56,698 nt of DNA from Oscillospiraceae bacterium (GCA_015067715.1 SVLY01000012.1:1-56698); one strand, 5' to 3'; positions 42,257-51,722 are shown, counted from the first letter of the stretch. Notes: generated by a model not told the origin, from the sequence alone. A program made the numbers and translations.

Positions 42257-44620
42257 ATGAAAAAGCTGGTTTTGTTGGCAACCTGCCTTCTCGCGGCACT
42301 GGCACTGACCGCCTGCGGAGGGCTTCTGCCGGACTTTTTGGAGACCGCCGCCCAAACGACGGAACAGACGACCGCCGCTCCGCAGACCTCCGCAACCACG
42401 GTTGCCACCGCGGAGACTTCACCTGCGCTCACCGCAGAGGAGCTTTTTGAAAAAGCCCGTGCCGCGTCCGACGCTTTTGAGGCAGAATGCTACAGCGTTG
42501 AGCTCAGCCGCACCACAGTTGCCGGCAACGATACCTACACCGAACTCTGGAGCTACAGGGTGGACCTTATCCCGGGGGAAGAGCCCGTATATTCCGCTTT
42601 TGGAACATTTGAAACGGAAAATCTTACCGTCGATTTCACCGAAGACTACCGCGACGGAAAGTTTTTTACCGTGTATGAAGATCTTGCATATCTTGCCCAG
42701 GCCGAAGTTGATGAAATGGAGGAGTATATTTTTCCCCGGGTGCTGTTCACTCCTGAGCTTTACGACGAAATGAGCCTTTCCGGGGAAAACAGGATCGTCT
42801 TTGCCTCTCCGGAAAAGGCGGAAGCCTGGCTGGGTGGAGAAGGTGTTGAGCTTATCTCCGCCGGAGGCGAGGCGGAGCTTTCCGACGGGATCGTCTCTGT
42901 TTGCAATTATACTGCGGAATACGCCCTGGCAGGGGTGAACGTGACCGTTGAGGTCAAAACGGAATACCTCGGCGGTGCAGAGCTTGCCCAAGCCCCGGAA
43001 ATTCCGGCGGACGTTGTTACTGTAAGCGATCCTGCCGTGCCCCAGCTCATGTTCAGCGCCTATTTCAAGGCCCGTGAGGCAACGGATATGGTCATCTCCA
43101 CCATAGACCAGACTCTCAGTGCCGCCGGAGGCGTTTACTACAGCGTCAGCAATAACGGCGTTTCCGCCGACGTGGACGGGGACTATCAGGGAAGGCTGGA
43201 ATACGAGAGCTATATCAAGGACTATTCCACCGGGGAAGAGTCCGAATATTCGGAAAAGATCGAGTTTGCCGGGGGAGACCTGTCCGTCTATTCAGATGAC
43301 GAGCTTGTAAACCGCTACGGCAATTACGAAAGAGATGATTTTAACGGGATTCTCCTTTCGGATGCCCTGGATGCATGGGGCATTCTGGATGAATTCGGAA
43401 GCATCAATGCCGAGAATATCGGCGGGATCATCTACCTTGAGTTTACCGGCTCCGAAGACCTTGCCCCGGAGCTGAGCGGCAGTATTCAGTACGACCTGTT
43501 CGGCGATTTTAACGTGCTGGACGGTATCTCCACGGACTACCGCACGGAAGAGCTCGTGGGCTACATGGGCATAAACGCCGCATCCGGCCTGCTCACCGGA
43601 CTTGGTTACGAGTTTGAGGGCATTCACGTTATCGACGGGGAAGAGTGGAGCCTTATTCAGCTCAGCTCCACCTCCGTCACCCAGGGCACACGGGACGCTT
43701 ACACCGAGCTCACCGAGGAGCTCCCCGAGGTCACCGATGCCCGGACTCCCACGCCTCTGTTCTATAAGGTCACCGGCGAAAACGGTCAGCAGATGTGGCT
43801 TTTCGGCACCATTCACGTGGGTGACGGCCGTACCGCCGTTCTGCCCGACGGGATCTACGCCGCCCTGGACTCTTCCTCCGCCCTTGCGGTGGAGTTCGAC
43901 AGCGAGGCCTACGAAGAGGAGCTTGACAACAGCGAGGAGGCAATGGATGCCCTCTCGGAGCTCTATTTCTATGAGGACGGAAGCTTTACAAAGGACCACG
44001 TGGAGGATGAGGAGCTTTTCGAGTACGCCCAAAAGCTTGTCCGCGCATCGGGCTCTGTGAACATGAACACGGAATATTTCCGGGTGTGGACCTGGAAATC
44101 TATGATAGAGAGCCTTTTCGAGGATCAGAGCTATTCCCTCAGCCCGGAGCGCGGCGTTGACAATATGCTGATGAAGCACGCCCGTGAAAATGGTATAGAG
44201 ATTCTTGACGTTGAGTCCGGCCAGGAGCAGATGGCCATGATCGCCGGATATTCCGACAGACTTCAGGAGCTTCTGCTGGCCGAGGCCGTCTCGGCGGACA
44301 CCGCCTCCACGGGAGCGGGAATGGAAGAGCTTTTTGACCTCTGGTGCTCCGGAGACGAGGAAGCTCTGAGAGATTTCATCGTGGACGACGAAGAGGATCT
44401 TGCTGAGATGACCGAAGAGGAGCTTGTCCTCTACGAAGAGTACAAAAAGGCCATGGAGACCGACAGAAACGCCGGAATGCACGACGTGGCCGTTGGATAT
44501 CTTGAGAGCGGAGAGACCGTTTTCTATGCGGTGGGTCTTGCCCATCTGCTGGCAGAGGACGGACTTGTGAACACCCTCCGGGCTTCGGGCTACACCGTTG
44601 AGCTCGTTGTGTTTGAGTGA
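42257..44620 (+). CDS. Lipoprotein with C-terminal TraB/GumN domain
   Basis: A 787-residue protein. Start ATG 42257 follows GGGAGAGAG. Signal peptide with lipobox LTAC (Cys20) means it is anchored on the outer membrane face. Residues 20-55 are a Thr/Ala linker; about 55-490 are two or three acidic beta-rich modules I do not recognise (one resembles lipoprotein-carrier folds). From about 497 it is a TraB/GumN domain: GTIHVGDG (GxxH at 517-520), the long helical middle, and the second GxxH in AVGLAHLLAEDG at 760-763. The two GxxH motifs are the proposed metal-peptidase-like site of this family. Function unknown. Confidence 0.85.
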   Translation: MKKLVLLATCLLAALALTACGGLLPDFLETAAQTTEQTTAAPQTSATTVATAETSPALTAEELFEKARAASDAFEAECYSVELSRTTVAGNDTYTELWSYRVDLIPGEEPVYSAFGTFETENLTVDFTEDYRDGKFFTVYEDLAYLAQAEVDEMEEYIFPRVLFTPELYDEMSLSGENRIVFASPEKAEAWLGGEGVELISAGGEAELSDGIVSVCNYTAEYALAGVNVTVEVKTEYLGGAELAQAPEIPADVVTVSDPAVPQLMFSAYFKAREATDMVISTIDQTLSAAGGVYYSVSNNGVSADVDGDYQGRLEYESYIKDYSTGEESEYSEKIEFAGGDLSVYSDDELVNRYGNYERDDFNGILLSDALDAWGILDEFGSINAENIGGIIYLEFTGSEDLAPELSGSIQYDLFGDFNVLDGISTDYRTEELVGYMGINAASGLLTGLGYEFEGIHVIDGEEWSLIQLSSTSVTQGTRDAYTELTEELPEVTDARTPTPLFYKVTGENGQQMWLFGTIHVGDGRTAVLPDGIYAALDSSSALAVEFDSEAYEEELDNSEEAMDALSELYFYEDGSFTKDHVEDEELFEYAQKLVRASGSVNMNTEYFRVWTWKSMIESLFEDQSYSLSPERGVDNMLMKHARENGIEILDVESGQEQMAMIAGYSDRLQELLLAEAVSADTASTGAGMEELFDLWCSGDEEALRDFIVDDEEDLAEMTEEELVLYEEYKKAMETDRNAGMHDVAVGYLESGETVFYAVGLAHLLAEDGLVNTLRASGYTVELVVFE

Positions 44621-44633
44621 GCTTTTTCCGGAG

Positions 44634-44684
44634 AAAAAAGAGAGAACAGGGCGGCAAATTATATTCCGCTCTGCTCTCTTTTTT
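44634..44684. terminator. Bidirectional terminator between the TraB lipoprotein and rqcH genes
   Basis: AAAAAAGAGAG (44634-44644) pairs with CTCTCTTTTTT (44674-44684), with further partial pairing inside. It sits between convergent stop codons at 44620 and 44689. Confidence 0.8.
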
Positions 44685-44688
44685 GTTT

Positions 44689-46395
44689 TTAGTCTGTGTA
44701 GAGGGTGTAGTATTTGTCGTAGATGACCATGCCCGGTTTGCCGCCGGGCATTTTTTTGAGGAAGCGGACCATGGTGTAGTCCACGGCAATGTGACCCGCA
44801 CCTGCGACGGAGGAGTTTGCCGCTGCGATGGCGGCGGCCTCTTCAAAGGCAGAGTCCGGGGGCTCCTGACCGTTGCAAAGGAGAATGCAATGGCTTCCGG
44901 GGGCGTTTTTAACGTGGAACCACCAGTCGTTTTTCGCGGCGGTCTTAAAGGTGAGCTCCTCGTTCTGCCGCGAGGTGCGTCCGCAGAGAACGGTCATGCC
45001 GCAGGAGATGCGGAATTCCTTTGGGGGAAGGGGACGGGACTTTTTTCTGTCCGCACCCTTTTGGGCACGTATAACACCGTCCTGGGCAAGCTCGGCCTTG
45101 ATGACCGGAAGGGTCCTGGCGTCTGCGGCGGATATCTGGTACAGTACAGAGGAGAGGTATTCAAGCTCCTTCTCTCCGTCGGAGATAAGCCCCTCAAGGT
45201 GGGTCTTTGCAGATTTAAGCCTGCGGTATTCGGCGTAGTATTTCTGGGCGTTGCGCTGGGGATTAAGCTTGGGGTCAAGAGCTATCTCAACCTCGCCGCC
45301 CTCGGCGCTGTAGAGGTCGGGAAGTGTCACGGAGGACACGCCCCGGGGCACCTGGGAGAGAAACGCGTTTAAAATATCGCCCTTTTCACGGAAACGCTCG
45401 CGCTCCAGCGTGGCCGCAAGCTCCGTGCGCTGGAGAGCCAGCTTGCGCTCCAGACGGGACATTGCGGTCTTGACGGGCTTTGAAAGCTCGCTTACGGCAG
45501 AGGCCAGAGCCGCATCCCCTCCGGAAGAGGAATTGCAGAAGTCAAGCAGGGCGGAAAGCTCGGTAAAACTGTGGGCGGTGTAGAGCTCGCCGTACTGCCC
45601 AAGCGGCATAAAGGAGTAGCCCGTCACCTTTCCGGCGGCGTCTGTGAGAGCCGTGGGACGGGGTGCGGCGTGGAGCGCGGCGTAAACGTTGGCGGCAAAG
45701 GCGGCAAGCTCGTCCTCGCTTCTGCGGTCGAGAGGCTCGTCCGGAAGGCTGTGGGCAAGCTCACGGGCAACCAGAGGGGAGATGCCCCAGAAAACGTCCA
45801 GAAGCCTGTCTGCCGGGGGCTTGGGGGAGCTGCGGCAGAGGTTTGAAATATCCTCCTCTGTGGCGCTGAGAACGTCCGTCTTGCCCTCGGGAGGGAGGGG
45901 AGGACGGTAGATAAGACCCGGGAGCATGGGTCGGTTGGACTGTCTGTCCTCAATGTTCACTCTGCGGACGCAGTCGGTAATGCGCATTTCCCCGTCGGTG
46001 AGGAGTACGTTGGGGATCCTGCCGGCCAGCTCGAAAATGATATGTCTTACGCAGGGGTCGCCGAAATCGTCGTAGGCGGAAAGGGCAATATCCACCATTC
46101 GCTCAGCTCCGGGCTGGGTGACAGAGACCACCCTCGCGCCCGCAAGGAGCTTTCGCGCCAGCATGCACAGCATCGGGGGCACGTCGGGATTGTCCCTTTT
46201 GGTCTCGGTGAAGTGTATTCTTGCGCTTCCGGGGCGGGCGGAGAGAAGCAGAGTTCTGCGGCCGCCGCTGTTTGTGCGGAACTGAAGCCGGAGCTCAGAG
46301 GAGTCCGGCTGGTTTATTTTGTCGAGTCTTGAGCCCGTGAGCTCGTCAGAGAGCTCCCGGGTGAGATGGGAGAGAAAAACGCCGTCTATGGGCAT
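44689..46395 (-). CDS. rqcH: Rqc2/NFACT family ribosome-rescue protein RqcH
   Basis: Binds stalled 50S subunits and recruits Ala-tRNA for C-terminal alanine tailing. The 568 residues show the NFACT-N start (MPIDGVFLSHLTRELSDEL, RITKIHQP-like LDKINQPDSSELRLQF), a coiled-coil middle with helix-hairpin-helix, and the C-terminal NFACT-R domain (GRTSRQNEELTFKTA, DWWFHVKNAPGSHC). One change: the key Asp-Arg pair of Bacillus RqcH is Glu98-Arg99 here (PGAERMVDI). Older annotation calls it fibronectin-binding protein. 16 bp after trmK. Confidence 0.92.
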   Translation of the reverse strand: MPIDGVFLSHLTRELSDELTGSRLDKINQPDSSELRLQFRTNSGGRRTLLLSARPGSARIHFTETKRDNPDVPPMLCMLARKLLAGARVVSVTQPGAERMVDIALSAYDDFGDPCVRHIIFELAGRIPNVLLTDGEMRITDCVRRVNIEDRQSNRPMLPGLIYRPPLPPEGKTDVLSATEEDISNLCRSSPKPPADRLLDVFWGISPLVARELAHSLPDEPLDRRSEDELAAFAANVYAALHAAPRPTALTDAAGKVTGYSFMPLGQYGELYTAHSFTELSALLDFCNSSSGGDAALASAVSELSKPVKTAMSRLERKLALQRTELAATLERERFREKGDILNAFLSQVPRGVSSVTLPDLYSAEGGEVEIALDPKLNPQRNAQKYYAEYRRLKSAKTHLEGLISDGEKELEYLSSVLYQISAADARTLPVIKAELAQDGVIRAQKGADRKKSRPLPPKEFRISCGMTVLCGRTSRQNEELTFKTAAKNDWWFHVKNAPGSHCILLCNGQEPPDSAFEEAAAIAAANSSVAGAGHIAVDYTMVRFLKKMPGGKPGMVIYDKYYTLYTD

Positions 46396-46411
46396 GGGTC
46401 ATCGCCCCTTG

Positions 46412-47089
46412 TCAGAGGTTATTTTGTATTTCGCTGAGAGCAGAAAGGTCTTCCCGGAGAAGAGCTATGCGCCCGCCGTCCGGCACGCCGGCAGAGAGAG
46501 CGCCCCGGAGGGACTTGTTCACCGAGGCTGTCTTTTCGGCAAGATATCTTTGGTAAAGCCCGGGGTCAACGCCCTCGGGGGAGCCGAAGCGCACGAAGGG
46601 CCAACCGGCTTTGGGGGCGGAGCGGGAGATGCGGAGCACCTCGTAAAGCCTGCCGCTGTCGGCAACGAGGCTCCATGCCTCGATGCCCCAGCCGTTGTGA
46701 CAGAGCCAGCTCCGGAGATTTTCGGTTTTGGACATGGGCTGGAGAACGAAAACCGGAGTTTCGCTTTCGTCTGCGGCCAGAAGGGATGCAATCGTGTCAC
46801 CGCCCATTCCGGCGATCACGGCAACGTCCGCCTCTCCGGGGGAGAGCACCTGCATTCCGTTGCCAAGGCGAAAAACGGCGTAAGCCTCGAGCCCCGTGCC
46901 GGAAAAATTGCGCTTTGCGCTTTCCAGGGGGGAGCGGTTAATGTCGGCGCAGACAGCCCGGCGGATCTTTTTTGAATTAAGCAGATAAAGAGGTAAAAAG
47001 CCGTGGTCGGTGCCGATGTCGGCAAGCGTATCGCATACCGGCACAAGCTCCGCCACGGCGTTCAGCCTCGCAGAGAGGTTTTGGAGCAT
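46412..47089 (-). CDS. trmK: tRNA (adenine22-N1)-methyltransferase
   Basis: Methylates A22 in the D-loop of tRNAs. The 225 residues contain LSARLNAVAELVP, the SAM motif LADIGTDHGFLPLYLL near 23-38 and the AGMGGDTI motif near 93-100, characteristic of TrmK. It is in the middle of a three-gene operon, 1 base after the DUF1858 gene and 16 bp before rqcH. Confidence 0.93.
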   Translation of the reverse strand: MLQNLSARLNAVAELVPVCDTLADIGTDHGFLPLYLLNSKKIRRAVCADINRSPLESAKRNFSGTGLEAYAVFRLGNGMQVLSPGEADVAVIAGMGGDTIASLLAADESETPVFVLQPMSKTENLRSWLCHNGWGIEAWSLVADSGRLYEVLRISRSAPKAGWPFVRFGSPEGVDPGLYQRYLAEKTASVNKSLRGALSAGVPDGGRIALLREDLSALSEIQNNL

Positions 47090-47090
47090 C

Positions 47091-47294
47091 TCAGTTCTTG
47101 TTGGCGAGATACTCGTTCATGGCCTTGATAAGCTCGTCACAGTTGGTGCCGTGAACGGCGCAGGCCTGCTCCAGGCTTTCGCCTCTGGAGGCGGGGCAGC
47201 CCAGACAATGCATGCCGATGGCAAAAAGGAACTGGGCCAGCTCGATATCGTAATCGAGGGCTTCGCCGATGAGAGTGTCCTTGGTTATGATCAT
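47091..47294 (-). CDS. DUF1858 domain protein
   Basis: A 67-residue protein of the DUF1858 type (a disulfide-containing domain also found beside hybrid-cluster and ScdA-like proteins): MIITKDTLIGEALDYDIELAQFLFAIGMHCLGCPAS, with CLGC as the redox or metal motif. ATG 47294 is preferred over an in-frame GTG at 47303, because an AGGTG box precedes the ATG. First gene of the operon with trmK and rqcH. Confidence 0.8.
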   Translation of the reverse strand: MIITKDTLIGEALDYDIELAQFLFAIGMHCLGCPASRGESLEQACAVHGTNCDELIKAMNEYLANKN

Positions 47295-47327
47295 ATTTAT
47301 CACCTGCTGTATAAATTTCTATGATAA

Positions 47328-47356
47328 AGTATATCACGGGATGAAAGAAATATCAA
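47328..47356 (-). promoter_or_regulatory. Promoter of the DUF1858-trmK-rqcH operon
   Basis: Minus strand: TTGATA (47356-47351), 17-bp spacer, TATACT (47333-47328), 34 bp before the ATG. Confidence 0.65.
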
Positions 47357-47405
47357 TGGCGATTATTACATATATTTTTCTGCTGAAAGAATTCTTTTGA
47401 ACTTC

Positions 47406-47435
47406 TTGACAAAAACCCCATATATACTGTAGAAT
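47406..47435 (+). promoter_or_regulatory. Promoter of the GH95 gene
   Basis: TTGACA (47406-47411), 18-bp spacer, TAGAAT (47430-47435), 41 bp upstream of the GTG start; a second box TATAAT (47435-47440) overlaps. Confidence 0.65.
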
Positions 47436-47475
47436 ATAATCAGCATGATCCCTTTAATTTGAAAGGAGATTTACC

Positions 47476-49758
47476 GTGGAAAAATATATTCTCAGAATGG
47501 ACAACGCCGCTCTTCGCTGGGACAATGCCACCCCCATCGGAAACGGCAGAATGGGCGCAATGATATACGGCGGAGTGTGCCAGGAGCGCATCTCTCTTAA
47601 CGAGGACTCCATCTGGGCCGGCGGCGAGGTGGACACTGCCGCTCCCGCTCTCAGAGACGTTATCGACAGAGTCCGTACCATGTTTTTGGAAAACAAGCCC
47701 TACGAGGCAAGCGAGCTTTTGGGCGAGCTTTTGGGCGAGGAATTTTTCACCTGCATCAAGTCCTACGAGGCCGCCGGAGAGATACTTATCTCCACAGACA
47801 CCGCCGAGGCGGAAAACTATGAGCGCACCCTTGACCTGAACTCCGGCATTGCACGGGTGAACTACACCTGCGGCGGAAAGAAATTCTCCCGTGAGTATTT
47901 CGCATCCTACCCCGCGGGGCTCATCTGCTTTAAGCTCTCCGGCGAGAGAGCCTTCAACGCCGAGCTCACCTTTAAGCGCGAGAACCTCCTGCTTACCAGT
48001 ATCGATCCCGACGGCTTTACCGAGTGCGGCAGAACAGCCTTCGGCAGAAACGAATTCGTCGTCAAGGTGCGCATCGAGACTGACGGCGAGCTTGACACCG
48101 TCGTCCGCGGTGACGCTCCCATAAGCACCGTTCGCAACGCCACCGATATAAAGTGCTACGTTGCCATTGCCACACAGTACCGCCACGGCACTCCCGATGC
48201 CACCTTTACCGCTGTGAGAGAGAATATCGCCCGTGCCGACGTGGGCTACGACGCTCTCAAAGCAGAGCACCTTGCAGATTTTGAAGAGATCGCCAACCGC
48301 TCCACCCTCAGCTTTGAGGGCGCTTCCTGCGAGAATATGACTGTTGCCGACAGACTTGACCGACTTAAGACCGACGAGAACGCAGAAGACAACCACCTTA
48401 TCGGTCTGTACTGGCAGTTTGGCAAATATCTTCTCATCTCCTCCAGCCGTCCCGGCTCTCTGCCTGCGAACCTTCAGGGCGTTTGGGCGGACGGTCTGCA
48501 GAGCCCCTGGAACGCCGACTACCACACCAATATCAACCTCCAGATGAACTACTGGCAGGCTGAAGAGGCAAATATCTCCGAGTGCACCCTGCCCCTGTTC
48601 GACTATATGAACAACAACCTGCTGGAGTCCGGCAAAAAGGTCGCCGCCACCAACTATCACGTCCGCGGCACCGTTGCCCACCACGTCAGCGATATTTATA
48701 AGTTCTCCTCCGTTGCCGACGGCTTCTGCGGCTTCTGGCCCATGGGCGCCGCGTGGCTTTGCTACCATATGTGGGAGCACTGGCTCTACACCGGCGACAG
48801 GGATTTTTTGAAGAACGTCGCCTACGAGTACATTGCCGAAAGCGCCAGATTCTTCCTTGACTATATGTTTGAGGACGATCAGGGGCGTCTGCTCACAGGC
48901 CCCACCACCTCTCCCGAAAACAGCTACTACGTTGAAGTAAACGGCGAGAAAAAGGTGATCACCCTCACGGTCTCGCCCACAATGGACATCGAAATGGTTG
49001 GCGGACTCTTTGAGTTCTACATTGAAATGGAAAAGCTTCTGGGTATCAACCCCGAACAGATGGCAGAGGCCGAGATCGCCATCAAGAAGATGCCCCCCCT
49101 GCAGATCGGCCGCTACGGTCAGCTTCAGGAGTGGCTCTGGGACTTCGAGGAGTACGAGCCCGGCCACCGTCACGTTTCCCACGCCTTCGGCCTCTATCCC
49201 GGCTGGAGCATCAACCGCAGCACTCCCGAGTTCTACAAGGCGCTGCGTGTCTCTCTGGACAGACGTCTTGCCACCGGCGGCGGTCACACCGGCTGGAGCA
49301 GAGCATGGCTCATCAACCTCTTTGCCCGCTTCCGCGACGGAGCTGCAACCTACGAGAACATTCGCGCTCTGCTTTCAAAATCCACCCTTCCCAACCTGTT
49401 TGACAACCATCCCCCCTTCCAGATCGACGGTAACTTTGGCGGCGGCGCGGGCATCGGCGAGATGCTCATGCAGAGCCACGAGGGCTGCATAGACCTGCTT
49501 CCCGCGCTTTCCGAAAAGCTGGGCTCCGGACGCTTTACCGGCTTCCGCGCCAGAGGCGGCGTTGTTGTTGACGCGGAGTGGAAGAACGGCAGGATCGTCT
49601 CCTTTGCACTCTGTGCCGACCGGGACGGCAAGGTGCTGGTTGAGCTTCCTTCGGCAAACGGAACTCCCGTGCTTTCCGGCGGAGAAGCGGAAATTGAAAA
49701 CGGACTCATCGCCGTATGCCTTAAGGCGGGCGAAAAGGTCTGCTTTACCGTGGCCTGA
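47476..49758 (+). CDS. GH95 family glycosidase, probable alpha-L-fucosidase
   Basis: Inverting glycoside hydrolase of family 95 acting on alpha-1,2-fucosyl (or related alpha-galactosyl) termini of milk and mucin glycans. In 760 residues: N-terminal beta domain ([20 protein letters not shown], about 15-34), then an (alpha/alpha)6 barrel with [17 protein letters not shown] (349-358, the two active-site Asn), PTTSPEN with Glu481 as likely acid, and [11 protein letters not shown] near 602-612. No signal peptide, so cytoplasmic. GTG start with AAAGGAG 8 bases upstream. Confidence 0.93.
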   Translation: MEKYILRMDNAALRWDNATPIGNGRMGAMIYGGVCQERISLNEDSIWAGGEVDTAAPALRDVIDRVRTMFLENKPYEASELLGELLGEEFFTCIKSYEAAGEILISTDTAEAENYERTLDLNSGIARVNYTCGGKKFSREYFASYPAGLICFKLSGERAFNAELTFKRENLLLTSIDPDGFTECGRTAFGRNEFVVKVRIETDGELDTVVRGDAPISTVRNATDIKCYVAIATQYRHGTPDATFTAVRENIARADVGYDALKAEHLADFEEIANRSTLSFEGASCENMTVADRLDRLKTDENAEDNHLIGLYWQFGKYLLISSSRPGSLPANLQGVWADGLQSPWNADYHTNINLQMNYWQAEEANISECTLPLFDYMNNNLLESGKKVAATNYHVRGTVAHHVSDIYKFSSVADGFCGFWPMGAAWLCYHMWEHWLYTGDRDFLKNVAYEYIAESARFFLDYMFEDDQGRLLTGPTTSPENSYYVEVNGEKKVITLTVSPTMDIEMVGGLFEFYIEMEKLLGINPEQMAEAEIAIKKMPPLQIGRYGQLQEWLWDFEEYEPGHRHVSHAFGLYPGWSINRSTPEFYKALRVSLDRRLATGGGHTGWSRAWLINLFARFRDGAATYENIRALLSKSTLPNLFDNHPPFQIDGNFGGGAGIGEMLMQSHEGCIDLLPALSEKLGSGRFTGFRARGGVVVDAEWKNGRIVSFALCADRDGKVLVELPSANGTPVLSGGEAEIENGLIAVCLKAGEKVCFTVA

Positions 49759-49783
49759 GTGCTTCCGGCAAAAAAGAATTGAA

Positions 49784-49826
49784 AAAAAGCTTTGCAGGTA
49801 TGAAAAAAATACTTGCAAAGCTTTTT
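49784..49826 (+). terminator. Terminator of the GH95 gene
   Basis: 17-bp stem with one G-U pair (49784-49800 with 49810-49826), A-rich 9-base loop and a T run at the end. The right arm also contains the -35 box of rpsB. Confidence 0.85.
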
Positions 49827-49841
49827 CATTTGTGATAAAAT
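49813..49841 (+). promoter_or_regulatory. Promoter of rpsB-tsf
   Basis: TTGCAA (49813-49818), 17-bp spacer, TAAAAT (49836-49841) with an upstream TGA (extended -10). About 120 bp upstream of the rpsB start. Confidence 0.7.
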
Positions 49842-49865
49842 ATGTAAGGTTATCCGTAAATCTCA

Positions 49866-49930
49866 CACGCGCTACCGGGGGCGGACGTGCCGGGTTAGTC
49901 CGGTCCGTTTTTCCGGGTTTGAAACGCGTG
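49866..49930 (+). promoter_or_regulatory. Structured rpsB leader RNA with attenuator-like hairpin
   Basis: CACGCG (49866-49871) pairs with CGCGTG (49925-49930). Inside lies CGGA-CCGG / CCGG-TCCG (49882-49907) directly followed by TTTTT (49908-49912), which looks like an intrinsic terminator. Bases CCGG at 49875-49878 could pair instead with CCGG at 49913-49916, so two alternative folds exist. Such leaders often control r-protein genes. Confidence 0.5.
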
Positions 49931-49960
49931 GCGGAAACAACAAAATCAGGAGGAAACAAA

Positions 49961-50698
49961 ATGTCAGTAGTATCCATGAAGAGCCTCTTGGAGGCCGGTG
50001 TCCATTTCGGACATCACACCCGCCGTTGGAACCCGAAGATGGCCAAGTACATCTTCACCGAGCGTAACGGCATCTACATCATCGACCTGCAGAAGACCGT
50101 TAAGAAGCTGGACGAGGCTTATATGTTCGTCCGCGATCTGGCTGCCCAGGGCGGCACCCTTCTTTTCGTCGGCACCAAGAAGCAGGCCCAGGACGCCATC
50201 AAGGTCGAGGCAGAGCGTTGCGGCATGTACTATGTCAACGCCCGTTGGCTCGGCGGCATGATGACCAACTACAAGACCATTCAGCAGAGAATCATCAGAC
50301 TTGAGCAGCTCCACAAGATGGAAGCTGACGGCACCTTTGATATGCTCCCCAAGAAGGAAGTTATCAAGCTCCGCGGCGACATTGAAAAGCTCGAGAAGTA
50401 CCTTGGCGGCATCAAGGAAATGAAGAAGCTCCCCGCAGCTATCTTTGTTGTTGACCCCCGCAAGGAAAAGATCGCCATCGCCGAAGCCCGCAAGCTGGGC
50501 ATCCCCGTTGTGGCCATCGTCGACACCAACTGTGATCCCGACGAGATCGACTACGTCATCCCCGGCAACGACGACGCTATCCGCGCCATCAAGCTCATCA
50601 GCCAGACCATGGCCGACGCCATCATCGAAGGCAAGCAGGGCATGGACGGCGAAGAGACCTCTGAAGAGGCCGCTGCCGAAGAGTCCGAAGAGAAGTAA
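49961..50698 (+). CDS. rpsB: 30S ribosomal protein S2
   Basis: Small-subunit protein needed for S1 binding and initiation. I start at ATG 49961, with AGGAGG 7 bases upstream, giving 245 residues from [25 protein letters not shown]; the longer upstream reading crosses the leader. [12 protein letters not shown] and [24 protein letters not shown] are family signatures. An acidic tail ([16 protein letters not shown]) follows. Operon with tsf. Confidence 0.98.
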   Translation: MSVVSMKSLLEAGVHFGHHTRRWNPKMAKYIFTERNGIYIIDLQKTVKKLDEAYMFVRDLAAQGGTLLFVGTKKQAQDAIKVEAERCGMYYVNARWLGGMMTNYKTIQQRIIRLEQLHKMEADGTFDMLPKKEVIKLRGDIEKLEKYLGGIKEMKKLPAAIFVVDPRKEKIAIAEARKLGIPVVAIVDTNCDPDEIDYVIPGNDDAIRAIKLISQTMADAIIEGKQGMDGEETSEEAAAEESEEK

Positions 50699-50737
50699 TT
50701 TCGATTTTATCTGATATAATCACAGGAGGAAACCCAA

Positions 50738-51666
50738 ATGGCTAACATCACCGCTGCTGCTATCAAAGAGCTCAGAGAAAAGACCAACGTCGGCATGATG
50801 GAGTGCAAGAAGGCACTCACCGAGGCCGACGGTGATATGGAAAAGGCAATCGTCATCCTCCGCGAAAGAGGCATGGCTGTTGCCGCTAAGAAGGCCGGCA
50901 GAATTGCCGCCGAGGGTCTCGTTTGGCCCATGATCGCCGCTGACGGCACCGCAGTTATCATCGAAGTCAACTGCGAGACCGACTTTGCCGCCAAGAGCGA
51001 TAACTTTGGCAACTTCGTCAAGGGTCTTGCCGAGATCGTCGCCGCTAAGAACCCCGCCGACGTTGACGCCCTTATGGAGCTTGAGTATGCCGACGGCATC
51101 ACCGTCGCCGCCGAGCTTCTCAGCAAGGTTCAGACCATCGGCGAGAACATCAAGATCCGCCGCTTCTTCCGCTTCGCTCCCGAGGCCGGTGTTGTCTCCG
51201 TTATGTACAACCACCACCTGGCCGGCAAGATCGGCGTTATCGTCCGTCTGGCTGTCAGCGAGGGTCTTGAGTCCAACGAAGAAGTCCTCACCTTCGGTAA
51301 GAACGTCTGCATGAACGTTGCCGCTTACAACCCGAGTACCTCAACCGTGACGCCGTTCCCGCTGAGAGACTTGAAGCCGAGAAGGAGATCCTCAAGGCTC
51401 AGGTCGTCAACGAGGGCAAGCCCGAAAAGATCGCTGAAAAGATCGTTGCCGGCCGTCTCGGCAAGTTCTACGAGCAGGTCTGCTGCGTCGACCAGGGCTA
51501 CATCCTTGACATGACCAAGTCCGTTGGCCAGGTCGCCAAGGAAGTTTCCAAGGAAGTCGGCGGCTCCGTCGAAGTCTGCGGCTATCTCCGCGTTGAGTGC
51601 GGCGAAGGCCTTGAAAAGAAGGTCGACGACTTCGCAGAAGAAGTCGCCCGTATGTCCGGCAAATAA
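50738..51666 (+). pseudogene. tsf: Elongation factor Ts gene with a one-base frameshift
   Basis: EF-Ts recycles EF-Tu by releasing GDP. Codons from ATG 50738 give a normal N-terminus (TNVGMMECKKAL, CETDFAAKSDNF) up to about NVAAYNP at 51320-51334. Beyond this the same frame turns to unrelated Ser/Arg-rich sequence and stops at 51514. Shifting back one base at 51334 restores EF-Ts: EYLNRDAVPAERLEAEKEI, GRLGKFYEQVCCVDQGYI and a stop at 51666, about 309 residues in all. So one base, most simply a C of a CCC(C) run, is missing. As tsf is essential, a sequencing or assembly error is the likeliest cause. Confidence 0.93.
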
Positions 51667-51688
51667 GCAAGACAAAAACACGTACAAT

Positions 51689-51722
51689 AAAACCCTTCGG
51701 AGGAAACTCCGAAGGGTTTTTT
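51689..51722 (+). terminator. Terminator of rpsB-tsf
   Basis: Perfect 14-bp stem (51689-51702 with 51707-51720), GAAA tetraloop, followed by a run of seven T. Confidence 0.93.

Noticed and set aside
49562-49960. N-terminal extension of rpsB from the longer frame
   Set aside because: It would overlap the GH95 gene end, its terminator and the rpsB promoter. The ATG at 49961 has an ideal ribosome site and gives the normal S2 start.
51329-51340. Programmed -1 frameshift in tsf
   Set aside because: No X-XXY-YYZ slippery site or clear downstream structure; EF-Ts is not known to use recoding.
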